DNA of 64,000 nt from TMP-24 sp046348855 (lineage in GTDB: Bacteria; Pseudomonadota; Alphaproteobacteria; Rhodobacterales; Rhodobacteraceae): contig JAXMDK010000011.1 of the NCBI GenBank assembly GCA_046348855.1, positions 62,001-126,000 on the forward strand, written 5' to 3'. Below the pieces are notes generated by a model. The model was not told where the DNA came from, ran no database searches, and saw only the letters and a program-made list of their open reading frames with translations. This document shows positions 23,314 to 31,956 of the stretch, one piece after another. A program made the position numbers and the translations under genes. How positions within the stretch are numbered: position 1 is the stretch's first letter; each line of letters opens with the position of its first letter.

Positions 23314-24474
23314 CTACATGCAGGCGTCGAACAGCTTGCGGGTGTTTTCCTTGGTCATGGCGACCGGATTGCCGCCGCAGGACGGGTCTTCCAGCGCCAT
23401 GTCGGTCAGCATGTCGAGATCGGCATACTGCACCCCCATCGCGCTCAGATTCTCGGGGATGTTCAGCGCCGTGCGCAGTTCCATGATCTGGTCGTGGAAA
23501 CCCGCGAACCCGCCGTCGATGCCCAGGTAGGCGGCGGCGGCCTTGATCCGGTCCTCGATCGCCAGGCGGTTGAACTCCAGCACCATTGGCATGACCACGG
23601 CGTTGGTGGTGCCGTGGTGGGTGTTGTAGACCGCGCCGATCGGGTGGCTGAGGCTGTGGATCGCGCCCAGACCCTTCTGGAAGGCGACCGCCCCCATCGC
23701 CGCCGCGCTCATCATGTGGGCGCGGGCTTCGAGATCGTTCGGGTTCTGGTAGGCTTTCGGCAGGTTATCGAACACCAGCCGCATGCCTTCCAGCGCGATC
23801 CCCTGGCTCATCGGGTGGTAGAAGGGGCTGGAATAGGCTTCCAGGCAATGGGCCAGCGCATCCATGCCGGTGCCGGCGGTGATGAACTTCGGCATTCCCA
23901 CGGTCAGCGCCGGATCGCAGATGGTGACGGCGGGCATCAGCTTGGGATGGAAGATGATCTTCTTCTTGTGGGTGGCCGAATTGGTCAGGACGCCGGCGCG
24001 CCCGACCTCCGACCCGGTTCCGGCGGTGGTCGGCACGGCGATGATCGGGGCGATTTTCGACCCATCGGCGCGGGTGTACCAGTCGTCGATGTCCTCCAGG
24101 TCCCAGACCGACAGGTCCGCCCGCTGGCCGGCCATCAGCGCGATCATCTTGCCAAGGTCCAAGGCCGAGCCGCCGCCAAAGCAGATCACCCCGTCATGGC
24201 CGCCCTTCTTGTAGACGGCGATGCCGTCGGCCATGTTCTTTTCGTTCGGGTTGGGATCGACATCGGAAAAGACCGCGCGGCCCAGACCCGCCTTGTCGAG
24301 CACATCGAGCGCCGCGGCCGTGATCGGCAGGCTGGCCAGCGCCTTGTCGGTGACCAGAAGCGGTTTCTTCAGCCCGGCCGACTTGGCGTGCTCAGCCAGT
24401 TCGGAAATGCGGCCGACGCCGAACTTTATGGCGGTCGGGTAGGACCAGTTGCGGTTGGGGACGTTGTGGCTCAT
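23314..24474 (-). CDS. Iron-containing alcohol dehydrogenase
   Basis: A group III (iron-type) alcohol dehydrogenase of 386 residues. The NAD-binding FGGGSALDLGK and PTTAGTGSEVG are present, and the metal ligands fall in GTGMDALAHCLEAY (Asp and His) and HSLSHPIGAVYNTHHG (two His). The substrate is an alcohol not identifiable from sequence. It lies five bases after the aldehyde dehydrogenase and downstream of a glutamine-synthetase-like gene, an arrangement that suggests oxidation of a gamma-glutamyl amino alcohol to an aldehyde. Confidence 0.92.
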   Translation of the reverse strand: MSHNVPNRNWSYPTAIKFGVGRISELAEHAKSAGLKKPLLVTDKALASLPITAAALDVLDKAGLGRAVFSDVDPNPNEKNMADGIAVYKKGGHDGVICFGGGSALDLGKMIALMAGQRADLSVWDLEDIDDWYTRADGSKIAPIIAVPTTAGTGSEVGRAGVLTNSATHKKKIIFHPKLMPAVTICDPALTVGMPKFITAGTGMDALAHCLEAYSSPFYHPMSQGIALEGMRLVFDNLPKAYQNPNDLEARAHMMSAAAMGAVAFQKGLGAIHSLSHPIGAVYNTHHGTTNAVVMPMVLEFNRLAIEDRIKAAAAYLGIDGGFAGFHDQIMELRTALNIPENLSAMGVQYADLDMLTDMALEDPSCGGNPVAMTKENTRKLFDACM

Positions 24475-24478
24475 GGTC

Positions 24479-25858
24479 TCACACCTGCTTCAGATGGTAG
24501 GATTTGGGGCGGGTCACCGAATGGAACCCGAGATAGGACAGGCTGCCGCCGCGGCCGGTGTCCTTGCAGCCGGTCCAGCACAGCGCCGGGTCGAGATAGT
24601 CGGCGCGGTTCATGAACACGGTGCCGGTTTCGATCTGCGCGCCGATTTCGGCAGCGACGTCGTAATCGTTGGTCCAGATCGAGGCGGTCAGCCCGTAGGG
24701 GCTGTCGTTCATCAGCCGGATGGCTTCGTCGTCGCCTGACACTTTCATGATGCCGACGACCGGGCCGAACGATTCCTCCATCATCACCTTCATCGAATGA
24801 TCGACGCCAACCAGCACCTGCGGGGCCAGATAGGCGCCGCCGTCATCGGCGGGGAAGAGCTTGGGGTCGATCAGCGGCTTCGCGCCCTTGGCCACGGCTT
24901 CGGCGATCTGGCCGCGCACCACGGCGGCGAAACGCTTGTTGGCCATCGGTCCGAGCGTCGTCGCCGGATCGAACGGATTGCCGAGCTTCAGCCCCGACGC
25001 CCAGGCGACCGCGCCCTCGACGAAACGGTCATAGTGCTTTTCGTGGACATAGATCCGCTCGATCCCGCAGCAGCATTGGCCGGCGTTGTACATCGCCCCG
25101 TCCATCAGCGTGTCGATGGCCGCGTCGACATTGGCGTCGGCGCGCACATAGCCGGGGTCCTTGCCGCCGAGTTCCAGGCCCAGGGGCGTGAAAGTGCCCG
25201 CCGCCGCCCGCTCCATCGCCTGGCCGCCGCCGACCGAGCCGGTGAAGTTGACAAAGCCGAAGGCGCGGCCGGCGATCAGCGCCTCGGTGGTCGCGTGATC
25301 CAGAACGACGTTCTGGAACACATCCTCGGGCACGCCCGCGGCATGGAAGGCTTCGGCCAGCCGTTCGCCCACCAGCATGGTCTGGCTGGCGTGTTTCAAG
25401 ACCACCGCATTGCCGGCGATCAGCGCCGGAACCAGGGTGTTGATGGTGGTCAGGTAGGGGTAGTTCCACGGCGCGACGATGAAGACGACGCCCAGAGGTT
25501 CGCGCGCCAGATAGCGGCGGAAGCTGTTGGAGTTTTCCACCATCAGCGGCGCCAGCGTCTTTTCGGCGATCTCGGACATGTAGTCGGTGCGGGCGTTCAC
25601 GCCGCCGAACTCGCCGCCGTAGCGGGTGGGCCGGCCCATCTGCCAGGCGATCTCCTCGACGATCGGGTCCTTCATCTCGTTGAGTTTCGCCACGCCGGCG
25701 CGCACCAGCGCGATCCGGTCGGCCAGCGGGCGCCGGGCCCAGGCCTTCTGCGCCGCCTTGGCACGGGCGACGGCGGCCTCGGCCGCCTCGCGGGTGATCG
25801 GGGTCCGTTCGGCATAGACCGATCCGTCGACAGGGCTGATGAGTTGGATTGGTTTCAT
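24479..25858 (-). CDS. Aldehyde dehydrogenase, NAD(P)-type
   Basis: A 459-residue ALDH superfamily enzyme. The glutamate lies in LELGGKDPGYV and the catalytic cysteine in NAGQCCCGIERIYV; WNYPYLT and the C-terminal SYLGFHSVTRPKSYH are further family marks. The start at ATG 25858 has AAGGAC about ten bases upstream. Encoded between the glutamine-synthetase-like ligase and the Fe-alcohol dehydrogenase, it should oxidise the aldehyde made by the latter. Confidence 0.92.
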   Translation of the reverse strand: MKPIQLISPVDGSVYAERTPITREAAEAAVARAKAAQKAWARRPLADRIALVRAGVAKLNEMKDPIVEEIAWQMGRPTRYGGEFGGVNARTDYMSEIAEKTLAPLMVENSNSFRRYLAREPLGVVFIVAPWNYPYLTTINTLVPALIAGNAVVLKHASQTMLVGERLAEAFHAAGVPEDVFQNVVLDHATTEALIAGRAFGFVNFTGSVGGGQAMERAAAGTFTPLGLELGGKDPGYVRADANVDAAIDTLMDGAMYNAGQCCCGIERIYVHEKHYDRFVEGAVAWASGLKLGNPFDPATTLGPMANKRFAAVVRGQIAEAVAKGAKPLIDPKLFPADDGGAYLAPQVLVGVDHSMKVMMEESFGPVVGIMKVSGDDEAIRLMNDSPYGLTASIWTNDYDVAAEIGAQIETGTVFMNRADYLDPALCWTGCKDTGRGGSLSYLGFHSVTRPKSYHLKQV

Positions 25859-25915
25859 GGTCGTTGTCCTTGTGGGGCGGACGGGCGGATCGCCCATCCT
25901 GCAAGTGTCCGGCGC

Positions 25916-25938
25916 GGGATGGGCGCACCGCCCATCCC
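25916..25938 (-). terminator. Intercistronic hairpin between ligase and aldehyde dehydrogenase genes
   Basis: A perfect 10-base stem (GGGATGGGCG / CGCCCATCCC) with a three-base loop lies eight bases after the glutamine-synthetase-like stop, inside the 87-base gap before the aldehyde dehydrogenase. There is no U-run, so it is more likely an mRNA-stabilising or partial-termination hairpin than a full terminator. Confidence 0.5.
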
Positions 25939-25945
25939 CAAAGGG

Positions 25946-27313
25946 TCAGGCCCGTTCCAGCAGCCGCTGGATCTCGAAGTCGGTCACCACGCGGTCGGTC
26001 TCGGAAATCTCCCATTCGCAGGCATGGTGGTAATGGTCGATCACGTCGTCGCCGAAGGCGGCGCGCAGCATCGCCGACCCGTTCAGAAGGCTGGATGCTT
26101 CGCGCAGGTCGTGCGGAATTTCGCGGATGCCCTTGGCGTGATACATGTCGCCGCGCAGTTCCGGCTCCAGTTCCATCTTCTGCTCGATCCCGGCAAGCCC
26201 CGCGGCCAGCAGCGCCGCACAGGCAAGATAGGGGTTCACGTCCGATCCGGGAATGCGGCATTCGACCCGCACCGCCTTGGTATGTTCGCCGCAGATGCGG
26301 AAGCCCGCGGTGCGGTTGTCGGCCGACCAGACCGCCTTGGTGGGCGCGAACAGCCCGATGCAGAAACGTTTGTAGCTGTTCACATAGGGCGCGAGGAAGG
26401 CGGTGATCTCGCGCGCATAGTTCAGCTGGCCGGCCAGGAACTGCTTCATCAGGTCGGACATGCCGTGCGCGTCGGCCTTGTCGGCAAAGGCGGGCTTGCC
26501 GTCCTTGGTCCACAGCGACTGGTGGATGTGGCTGGACGAACCGGCCTTGCGGTGGTCGTACTTGGCCATGAATGTGACCGACCGGCCCTTGGACCAGGCG
26601 ATTTCCTTCACCCCGGCCTTGACGATGATGTGGTTGTCGGCGGTGTCGAGCGCGTCCGAATAGCGGTAGTTGATTTCTTCCTGCCCGCTGTCGGCCTCGC
26701 CCTTGGAGTTTTCGACCGGGATGCCTGCGCCATAAAGCCCGTTCCTGACCGCGCGCATCACGTCTTCTTCCTTGGTGGTCTGGAAGATGTGGTAATCCTC
26801 GTTGTAGGCGCTGATCGGCTTCAGCCCGGTGAACTGGCTGTCGCGCAGCGATTCATAGCTGTTCTCGAACAGGTAGAATTCCAGTTCGGTGGCCATCATC
26901 GGCTCGAAGCCCAGGGCGCGGGCGCGCGCCACCTGGCGTTTCAGCACCGCGCGCGGCGAATGGGGCACTTCCTCGTGGGTGTGATGGTCCAGAAGGTCGC
27001 ACAGCACCAGCGCCGTCGCCGGAAGCCAGGGGATGACCCGTAGCGTCGCCAGGTCTGGCTTCATCACATAGTCGCCGTAGCCCTTTTCCCAGCTCGACGA
27101 CTTGTAGCCGGGGACCGTGTTCATCTCCATGTCCACGGCCAGGAGGTAGTTGCAGCAATGCGTCTCTTCCCAGCCGCCGTCGACGAAGAACTGGCCATGA
27201 AAGCGCTTGCCCATCATCCGGCCCTGCATGTCGATGCCGGCCACCAGTACCGTGTCGATTTCCCCCGACTTCACCAGCTTGCGCAGCGCGTCGAGTGTCA
27301 GATTTCCAGCCAT
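25946..27313 (-). CDS. Glutamine-synthetase-like gamma-glutamyl-amide ligase
   Basis: A 455-residue member of the glutamine synthetase superfamily, GlnT/PuuA type. The metal-binding glutamates Glu143 and Glu145 (ATELEFYLFE), GQEEINYRY, HIHQSLW, the NRTAGFRI loop and VECRIPGSDVNPYLACAA are present, so ligase chemistry is intact. The enzyme lacks the adenylylation region of housekeeping GlnA. Relatives join glutamate to polyamines (PuuA), isopropylamine (IpuC) or ethanolamine (GlnA4). Context with an alcohol dehydrogenase favours an amino alcohol such as ethanolamine over putrescine. Confidence 0.88.
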   Translation of the reverse strand: MAGNLTLDALRKLVKSGEIDTVLVAGIDMQGRMMGKRFHGQFFVDGGWEETHCCNYLLAVDMEMNTVPGYKSSSWEKGYGDYVMKPDLATLRVIPWLPATALVLCDLLDHHTHEEVPHSPRAVLKRQVARARALGFEPMMATELEFYLFENSYESLRDSQFTGLKPISAYNEDYHIFQTTKEEDVMRAVRNGLYGAGIPVENSKGEADSGQEEINYRYSDALDTADNHIIVKAGVKEIAWSKGRSVTFMAKYDHRKAGSSSHIHQSLWTKDGKPAFADKADAHGMSDLMKQFLAGQLNYAREITAFLAPYVNSYKRFCIGLFAPTKAVWSADNRTAGFRICGEHTKAVRVECRIPGSDVNPYLACAALLAAGLAGIEQKMELEPELRGDMYHAKGIREIPHDLREASSLLNGSAMLRAAFGDDVIDHYHHACEWEISETDRVVTDFEIQRLLERA

Positions 27314-27405
27314 TCGTATTCTCCCGTTTGCGGGCGGCAGCGCGTCTGTGGCGTCGGCCTGCCCTGTACCATTTTCAGTCTGCGCCGGTTTGCCCGGCCG
27401 TCGTT

Positions 27406-28188
27406 CTAGTGGCTTCGATGTCGGCCGCGCTGCAGTTCGCTCAGCGCATTGCGCAAGACCGGGGCAAGCCGGTGGGCCATGTCGTCTTCGGCCTGCGGAT
27501 GGGCGATCAGGTCGTTCCTGACCTCCAGCATCACGTTGTCCAGCCCGTAGGGCGTAGCGTGCAGGCGCAGGGTGTGGGTGACGGAATCGGCCGCCGAATA
27601 GGGCTGGTTCAGCTCGCAGACCAGCCCGGTCTGGGCGCGGGCCTCGTCGACGACGTTCAGCGCCAGCCCCGGGTCGGCATCATGGATGACGCCGAATTCG
27701 ACCTGGCGCTTCTTGCCGAAATAGACCGGGGTGAAGGAGTGGATCGTCGCAATCACGGTCGGCCGGCCAAGCGCCAGCCGCCGGGCGATCTCGCGGTGCA
27801 CAGCGTCGTGAAACGGCAGGTAGATCGCCTGGGTGCGACGCAGCCGGTTGTCGGGGGCCAGGCCGGCATTGCCGGGGACGGCGTAGATTTCGCTTTTTTC
27901 CGGCATCGCCCCCGGCGAATGCGGCGGGCGGTTCAGGTCATAGACCAGCCGCGAAACGGTGGCGTGGATCAGGGCCGCGTCCAGCCGCCGGGCGAGGCCT
28001 CGTGCCAGCCCGAGCGCGCCCGGGTCCCAGGCGATGTGGGCGCGGCGTTCGTCCTCGCTCAGCCCAAGGGTGCCGAAGGCCGGGGGGAAATGATTCGAGG
28101 CATGTTCACAGATCAGCAGAAAGTCGCCCTGGCCGCCGCCATTTTCGACAGCATGAACCGGTTCCGTCGGATATGTGTCCTGCGGCAT
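27406..28188 (-). CDS. N-formylglutamate amidohydrolase-family protein
   Basis: A 260-residue member of the FGase family (COG3741). ICEHASNHFPPAFGTLGLS near the N-terminus, the SRLVYDLNRPP block and TIHSFTPVYFGK are the family motifs, with likely zinc ligands in CEHAS and in HSFTP. Family members hydrolyse N-formylglutamate in histidine degradation; in this location, upstream of a gamma-glutamyl ligase, it may instead cleave a gamma-glutamyl amide product to glutamate plus an amino acid. No other histidine-degradation gene is present. It is divergent from the RpiR regulator. Confidence 0.85.
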   Translation of the reverse strand: MPQDTYPTEPVHAVENGGGQGDFLLICEHASNHFPPAFGTLGLSEDERRAHIAWDPGALGLARGLARRLDAALIHATVSRLVYDLNRPPHSPGAMPEKSEIYAVPGNAGLAPDNRLRRTQAIYLPFHDAVHREIARRLALGRPTVIATIHSFTPVYFGKKRQVEFGVIHDADPGLALNVVDEARAQTGLVCELNQPYSAADSVTHTLRLHATPYGLDNVMLEVRNDLIAHPQAEDDMAHRLAPVLRNALSELQRGRHRSH

Positions 28189-28249
28189 GTGTTACGGAAT
28201 CCCCCCGTGGCTTTCGCAACGGTCATATTTCGCCTCGGTTCTGTCAAGA

Positions 28250-28263
28250 TGTTTTCTAAAACA
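28250..28263. promoter_or_regulatory. Candidate RpiR operator
   Basis: TGTTTTCTAAAACA is a perfect inverted repeat with six-base arms, 62 bases from the N-formylglutamate-amidohydrolase-like start and 45 before the RpiR gene start. Two TGTTAC words flank it (28190-28195 and 28271-28276). It sits in the only AT-rich stretch of the divergent intergenic region and is a good guess for autoregulation. Confidence 0.5.
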
Positions 28264-28307
28264 AAAAATCTGTTACGATCTTTTCTGTGCGTATGGGAGC
28301 AACCGGA

Positions 28308-29180
28308 ATGCCCAAGGCAAAGATGACAATCGAACAGCAGATCAAGTCTGCGTTCGACGGGCTGACGCGGGCCGAACGCCAACTGGCCAGCCACATTATG
28401 CGCAACTATCCGGTTGCCGCACTGGGCTCGATCACCGCGCTCGCCAAGGGGGCCGAGGTTTCGACGCCGACCGTGGTGCGGCTGACCCAGAAGCTCGGGT
28501 TCAAGGGCTATCCCGACTTTCAAGGGGTGGTGCGGTCCGAAGTCGAAGAGCGGCTGATCTCGCCGCTGGCCAAGCACGACCGTTGGGCAGGGGGCGTTCC
28601 GCAGGGCCACATGCTGAACCGCTTTGCCGATGCGGTGATGGGCAACCTGCAGGCGACGCTGGCGCAGATCGACCACGCCGAATTCGACGCAATCGCGGCG
28701 CTGCTGGCGGACCCGGCGCGCAAGGTCTATGCGACCGGCGGCCGGATCACCCATGCGCTGGCCGACTATTTCGTCACCCACATGGCGGTCATCCGCCAGA
28801 ATGTGACGATGGTGGCCGAACGCGGCAGCGTCTGGCCGCCGGCGCTGATCGACATGCAGGCCGGCGACGTGCTTCTGGTGCTCGATATCCGCCGCTATGA
28901 AAACAGCGTGCTGCAACTGGCCGAGATCGCCGCCGACCAGGGGGCCGAGGTGGTGCTGATCACCGACCAGTGGCTGTCGCCGGCCAGCGCGATTGCCCGG
29001 CACCGGCTGTCGGCGCATGTCGAGGCGCCGTCGGCCTGGGATTCGACCATCGCCATCCTGCTGCTCCTGGAAACGCTTCTGGCCACGGTCGAGAACCTGA
29101 CCTGGGGCGAAACCCAGAACCGCATGCGCCGCCTGGAAGAGCTTTACGCCCGGTCGCGCTTCTTCCGCCGCGGCAAATAA
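28308..29180 (+). CDS. MurR/RpiR-family transcriptional regulator
   Basis: A 290-residue regulator: N-terminal RpiR helix-turn-helix (residues about 5-80, with TRAERQLASHIMRNYPVAALGSITALAKGAEVSTPTVVRL), then a SIS domain (about 120-260) with YATGGRITHALADYFVTHM and DVLLVLDIRRYENSV. The SIS domain usually binds a phosphosugar, but many relatives sense other ligands. GGGAG (28295-28299) is eight bases before the chosen ATG; earlier GTG (28287) and ATG (28293) are in frame. It probably controls the divergent gamma-glutamyl gene cluster and perhaps the importer. Confidence 0.9.
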   Translation: MPKAKMTIEQQIKSAFDGLTRAERQLASHIMRNYPVAALGSITALAKGAEVSTPTVVRLTQKLGFKGYPDFQGVVRSEVEERLISPLAKHDRWAGGVPQGHMLNRFADAVMGNLQATLAQIDHAEFDAIAALLADPARKVYATGGRITHALADYFVTHMAVIRQNVTMVAERGSVWPPALIDMQAGDVLLVLDIRRYENSVLQLAEIAADQGAEVVLITDQWLSPASAIARHRLSAHVEAPSAWDSTIAILLLLETLLATVENLTWGETQNRMRRLEELYARSRFFRRGK

Positions 29181-29193
29181 GACGCCATTCCAC

Positions 29194-29223
29194 GTAGCGG
29201 GGGCCGGACCGGCCCGCCGCTAC
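29194..29223. terminator. Bidirectional terminator hairpin between RpiR and potA-like genes
   Basis: A 30-base near-perfect inverted repeat, GTAGCGG at the left end and CCGCTAC at the right, with an inner GGGCCGG/CCGGCCC core and one bulge. It lies in the 52-base gap between two convergent genes (stops at 29180 and 29233), where a two-way terminator is expected. No U-run follows. Confidence 0.6.
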
Positions 29224-29232
29224 CGGCCGCTG

Positions 29233-30282
29233 CTACTGTCCGATGACCAGAAGGTCGCGGGCCGCCACCGACAGGGCCACCGCGTCGCCCACCTGCGGCG
29301 GCGGCGAGTCCGAGGTGTTGAACGTGTCGAACGCCAGGCTGGTCCCGGCCACTTCGGCCCGCAGGCGGATCACCGACCCCAGGAAATGGACGTCGGTGAC
29401 GGTGCCGGTGAGGCTGGTCTCGCGCCCCGGGTGCTGGCCGAGGCTGATCATCTCGGGCCGCGCCGCCAGCGTCACCTTGCCTTCGGGCAGGGCGCGGCCA
29501 AGGGTCAGGTCCTGCCCGGCCAGCCGGACGCGGCCGGTCGCGCTGTCGGTCACGTCGGCGTCGAAGGTGTTCAGGGTGCCGACGAAGCTGGCCACGAACC
29601 GTGTCGTCGGGCGGTTGTAGATCTCGAACGGCGTGCCGATCTGGTCGGCGATGCCCTGGTGCATGACGACCACGCGGTCAGACATCGACAGGGCTTCCTC
29701 CTGGTCGTGGGTGACGAAGATCGTGGTGATGCCGAGTCGCCGCTGGATGGCGCGCATCTCTTCGCGCAACGACACGCGGATCTTGGCGTCGAGCGCCGAC
29801 AGGGGTTCGTCGAGCAACAGGACGCGCGGCCGCACCGCCAGCGCCCGCGCCAGCGCCACCCGCTGCTGCTGGCCGCCCGACAGCTGGAACGGATAGCGCG
29901 AGCCCAGTTCAGGCAGGCCGATCAGGCCCAGCATCTCGGTCACGCGCTCGGCCGCCTCGGCCTTGTCGACGCCCGCCACCTTCAGCCCGAAGCCGACGTT
30001 CTGCGCCACGGTCAGGTTCGGAAACAGCGCGTAGGCCTGGAACATCATGCCGATCTTGCGCTGGTTGGGGCGCTGGCCGACGACATCCTTGCCGTCGATG
30101 CGGATGACGCCCGATGTCGGCGTCTCGAACCCGGCGACCATGCGCAGCACCGTCGTCTTGCCGCATCCCGACGGCCCGAGCAGCGAAATGAACTCGCCCT
30201 TCTCGATCTTGAGGTTGAAATCCTTCACCACACGGATCTGGCCGAAGGATTTTTCCAGATGTTCAATTTCGAGAAAGGCCAT
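29233..30282 (-). CDS. Spermidine/putrescine-type ABC transporter ATPase
   Basis: A 349-residue PotA-like ATPase with Walker A GPSGCGKTT (about 36-44), Q loop MMFQAYALFP, signature LSGGQQQRVAL, Walker B LLLDEPLSALD, and a C-terminal TOBE domain. It drives import through the two permeases upstream. The ATG overlaps the preceding permease stop by one base (TGATG). Last gene of a four-gene operon running binding protein, permease, permease, ATPase. The substrate is probably a small cationic or amino compound. Confidence 0.93.
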   Translation of the reverse strand: MAFLEIEHLEKSFGQIRVVKDFNLKIEKGEFISLLGPSGCGKTTVLRMVAGFETPTSGVIRIDGKDVVGQRPNQRKIGMMFQAYALFPNLTVAQNVGFGLKVAGVDKAEAAERVTEMLGLIGLPELGSRYPFQLSGGQQQRVALARALAVRPRVLLLDEPLSALDAKIRVSLREEMRAIQRRLGITTIFVTHDQEEALSMSDRVVVMHQGIADQIGTPFEIYNRPTTRFVASFVGTLNTFDADVTDSATGRVRLAGQDLTLGRALPEGKVTLAARPEMISLGQHPGRETSLTGTVTDVHFLGSVIRLRAEVAGTSLAFDTFNTSDSPPPQVGDAVALSVAARDLLVIGQ

Positions 30283-31073
30283 CAGCGCGCTGCTTTCGTG
30301 TGTTTGGAGAATCGGGTGACAAGCTGGATCAGCCCCATGCAGAGCCAGGTGATGATGAAGGTGATGACCGACAGGGCGAAGGGGTCGTAGGGACGGTTGG
30401 AACCGATCCGCTGCAAGTAGGGCCCGAAGGCCGGCCGGTCGAGAAGGGCGGCGAGCGTATATTCGCCGATGACGATGGCGAAGGTCAGGAAGGCGCCCGA
30501 CAGGACCGCCACCAGCACGTTCGGCAGGATGATGCGGCCAAGGATCGTGATCCAGCCCGCGCCCAGCGATTGAGCCGCCTCGGTCAGGGTCGACACGTCG
30601 ATGGTCCTGAGCCCGGTATCGACAGAGCGGTACATGTAGGGCAGCGCCAGCGTCGTATAGCCGAAGGCCAGGAGCAGGTTGGTGCCCATCGCGCTGCCGG
30701 TCAGCGGCAGCCAGCTCGAGGTGTTGAAGATGCGGACATAGCCGAAGACGATGACGATGGCCGGGATGACCAGCGGCAGAAGCGTCACGAACTCGACATA
30801 CGGTCGCGCCGCCGGCAGCTTCAGCCGCACCCAGAAGGCGGTGGGCACGACCAAAAGGACGCCGAAAGCGATGGTGGTCAGCGCCATGACCACCGAATAG
30901 GTGAAGGTCTGCTGGAACTCGACATCGCCCAGAACCTTGACATAGGCGTCCAGCGAATAGACCCCGCGGCGCATCTTCAGTGAAAATTCGGCCATGCCGA
31001 TCAGCGGCAGCAGCATGTAGAGCGCCGCCGCGATGAACACGAGCCACCCGGTCATACGGGTCCAGAGAGTCAT
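30282..31073 (-). CDS. ABC transporter permease, PotC-like
   Basis: A 263-residue inner-membrane permease of the binding-protein-dependent transport superfamily with about six helices and the EAA loop around EAAQSLGAGWITILGRIILP. It pairs with the PotB-like permease, whose stop overlaps its start (ATGA), and with the ATPase after it. Order and length match PotC of polyamine importers. Confidence 0.92.
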   Translation of the reverse strand: MTLWTRMTGWLVFIAAALYMLLPLIGMAEFSLKMRRGVYSLDAYVKVLGDVEFQQTFTYSVVMALTTIAFGVLLVVPTAFWVRLKLPAARPYVEFVTLLPLVIPAIVIVFGYVRIFNTSSWLPLTGSAMGTNLLLAFGYTTLALPYMYRSVDTGLRTIDVSTLTEAAQSLGAGWITILGRIILPNVLVAVLSGAFLTFAIVIGEYTLAALLDRPAFGPYLQRIGSNRPYDPFALSVITFIITWLCMGLIQLVTRFSKHTKAAR

Positions 31074-31930
31074 TTAAGCCACCTTTCCGACCGGGTGCGC
31101 AGGACGATGTAGATCGTGTTGGCAAGCCCGGTGACGACGATCATGCCGAAGGCCACCGCATAGCCGAGGTTGGGGTTGCCCAGCACGTCGCCGCGGATCT
31201 GCGCGAACAGCTGGATAGGCACGATGTTCAGGTTCGACCCGGTTAGCGCCATCGCTGTTGCCACCGCGCCGAAGGCATTGGCAAAGAGCAGCGCGAAGGT
31301 GCCAAGAAGCGACGGCAGCAGGATCGGAAGCGCGACCATCCGCCAGTATTGCGCCCCGGTGGCGCCCAGGATCGCGGCGGCTTCCTTCCATTCCTTCTTC
31401 AGCCCGTCAAGCGCCGGGACGATCATCAGGATCATCAGCGGCAGCTGGAAGAACAGGTAGGCCATCGTCAGGCCCCAGAAGCCGTAGATGTTGAAGCCCA
31501 TCTGCTGCAGCGTCACCAGACCCTTCGAGCGGAGCGCGACGTTGACCAGCCCGACCGGGCCGAAGGTGGCAATGAAGGCGAAGGCCAGGGGCACGCCGGC
31601 GAAGTTCGCCGCGACGCCCGAAAAGGTCAGGATCGGCCCCCGCAACGCCTGCGGCACTGCCCGGAAGACGACCGCGGCCGCCACCCCGAACCCGGCAAGG
31701 CAGCCCAGCAGCGACGACACGAACGAAATCTTGATCGACACCCAGAAAGCGGCCGGGATCTTGCCCGAGCCGAGTTGCAGGATGTTGTCGATGGTGAAAC
31801 CGCCGTCCGCGCTTTGGAAGGCGCCGGTGACGATCTTGAAGGTTGGCAGGATCAGGAACAACAGGCAGAACACCGTGAACGGCGCCAGCCCAGCCCAGAG
31901 GCTCAGCCACCTTGGAATGAAATTGCGCAC
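31070..31930 (-). CDS. ABC transporter permease, PotB-like
   Basis: A 286-residue permease with about six membrane helices and the EAA loop KEAAAILGATGAQYWRMVALPILLP. I start it at GTG 31930 because GGGGAGGGG lies about eight bases upstream. A second in-frame GTG at 31975 would place the start codon inside the hairpin at 31957-31984 and is unlikely. It follows the binding-protein gene after that hairpin. Confidence 0.91.
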   Translation of the reverse strand: MRNFIPRWLSLWAGLAPFTVFCLLFLILPTFKIVTGAFQSADGGFTIDNILQLGSGKIPAAFWVSIKISFVSSLLGCLAGFGVAAAVVFRAVPQALRGPILTFSGVAANFAGVPLAFAFIATFGPVGLVNVALRSKGLVTLQQMGFNIYGFWGLTMAYLFFQLPLMILMIVPALDGLKKEWKEAAAILGATGAQYWRMVALPILLPSLLGTFALLFANAFGAVATAMALTGSNLNIVPIQLFAQIRGDVLGNPNLGYAVAFGMIVVTGLANTIYIVLRTRSERWLK

Positions 31931-31956
31931 CGCGCGGCCCCTCCCCGGAAGGTCGT

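Noticed and set aside
20391..23486. A 1031-codon plus-strand open frame
   Set aside because: It is antisense to ugd and the DadA-like gene and has no recognisable motif or ribosome binding site.
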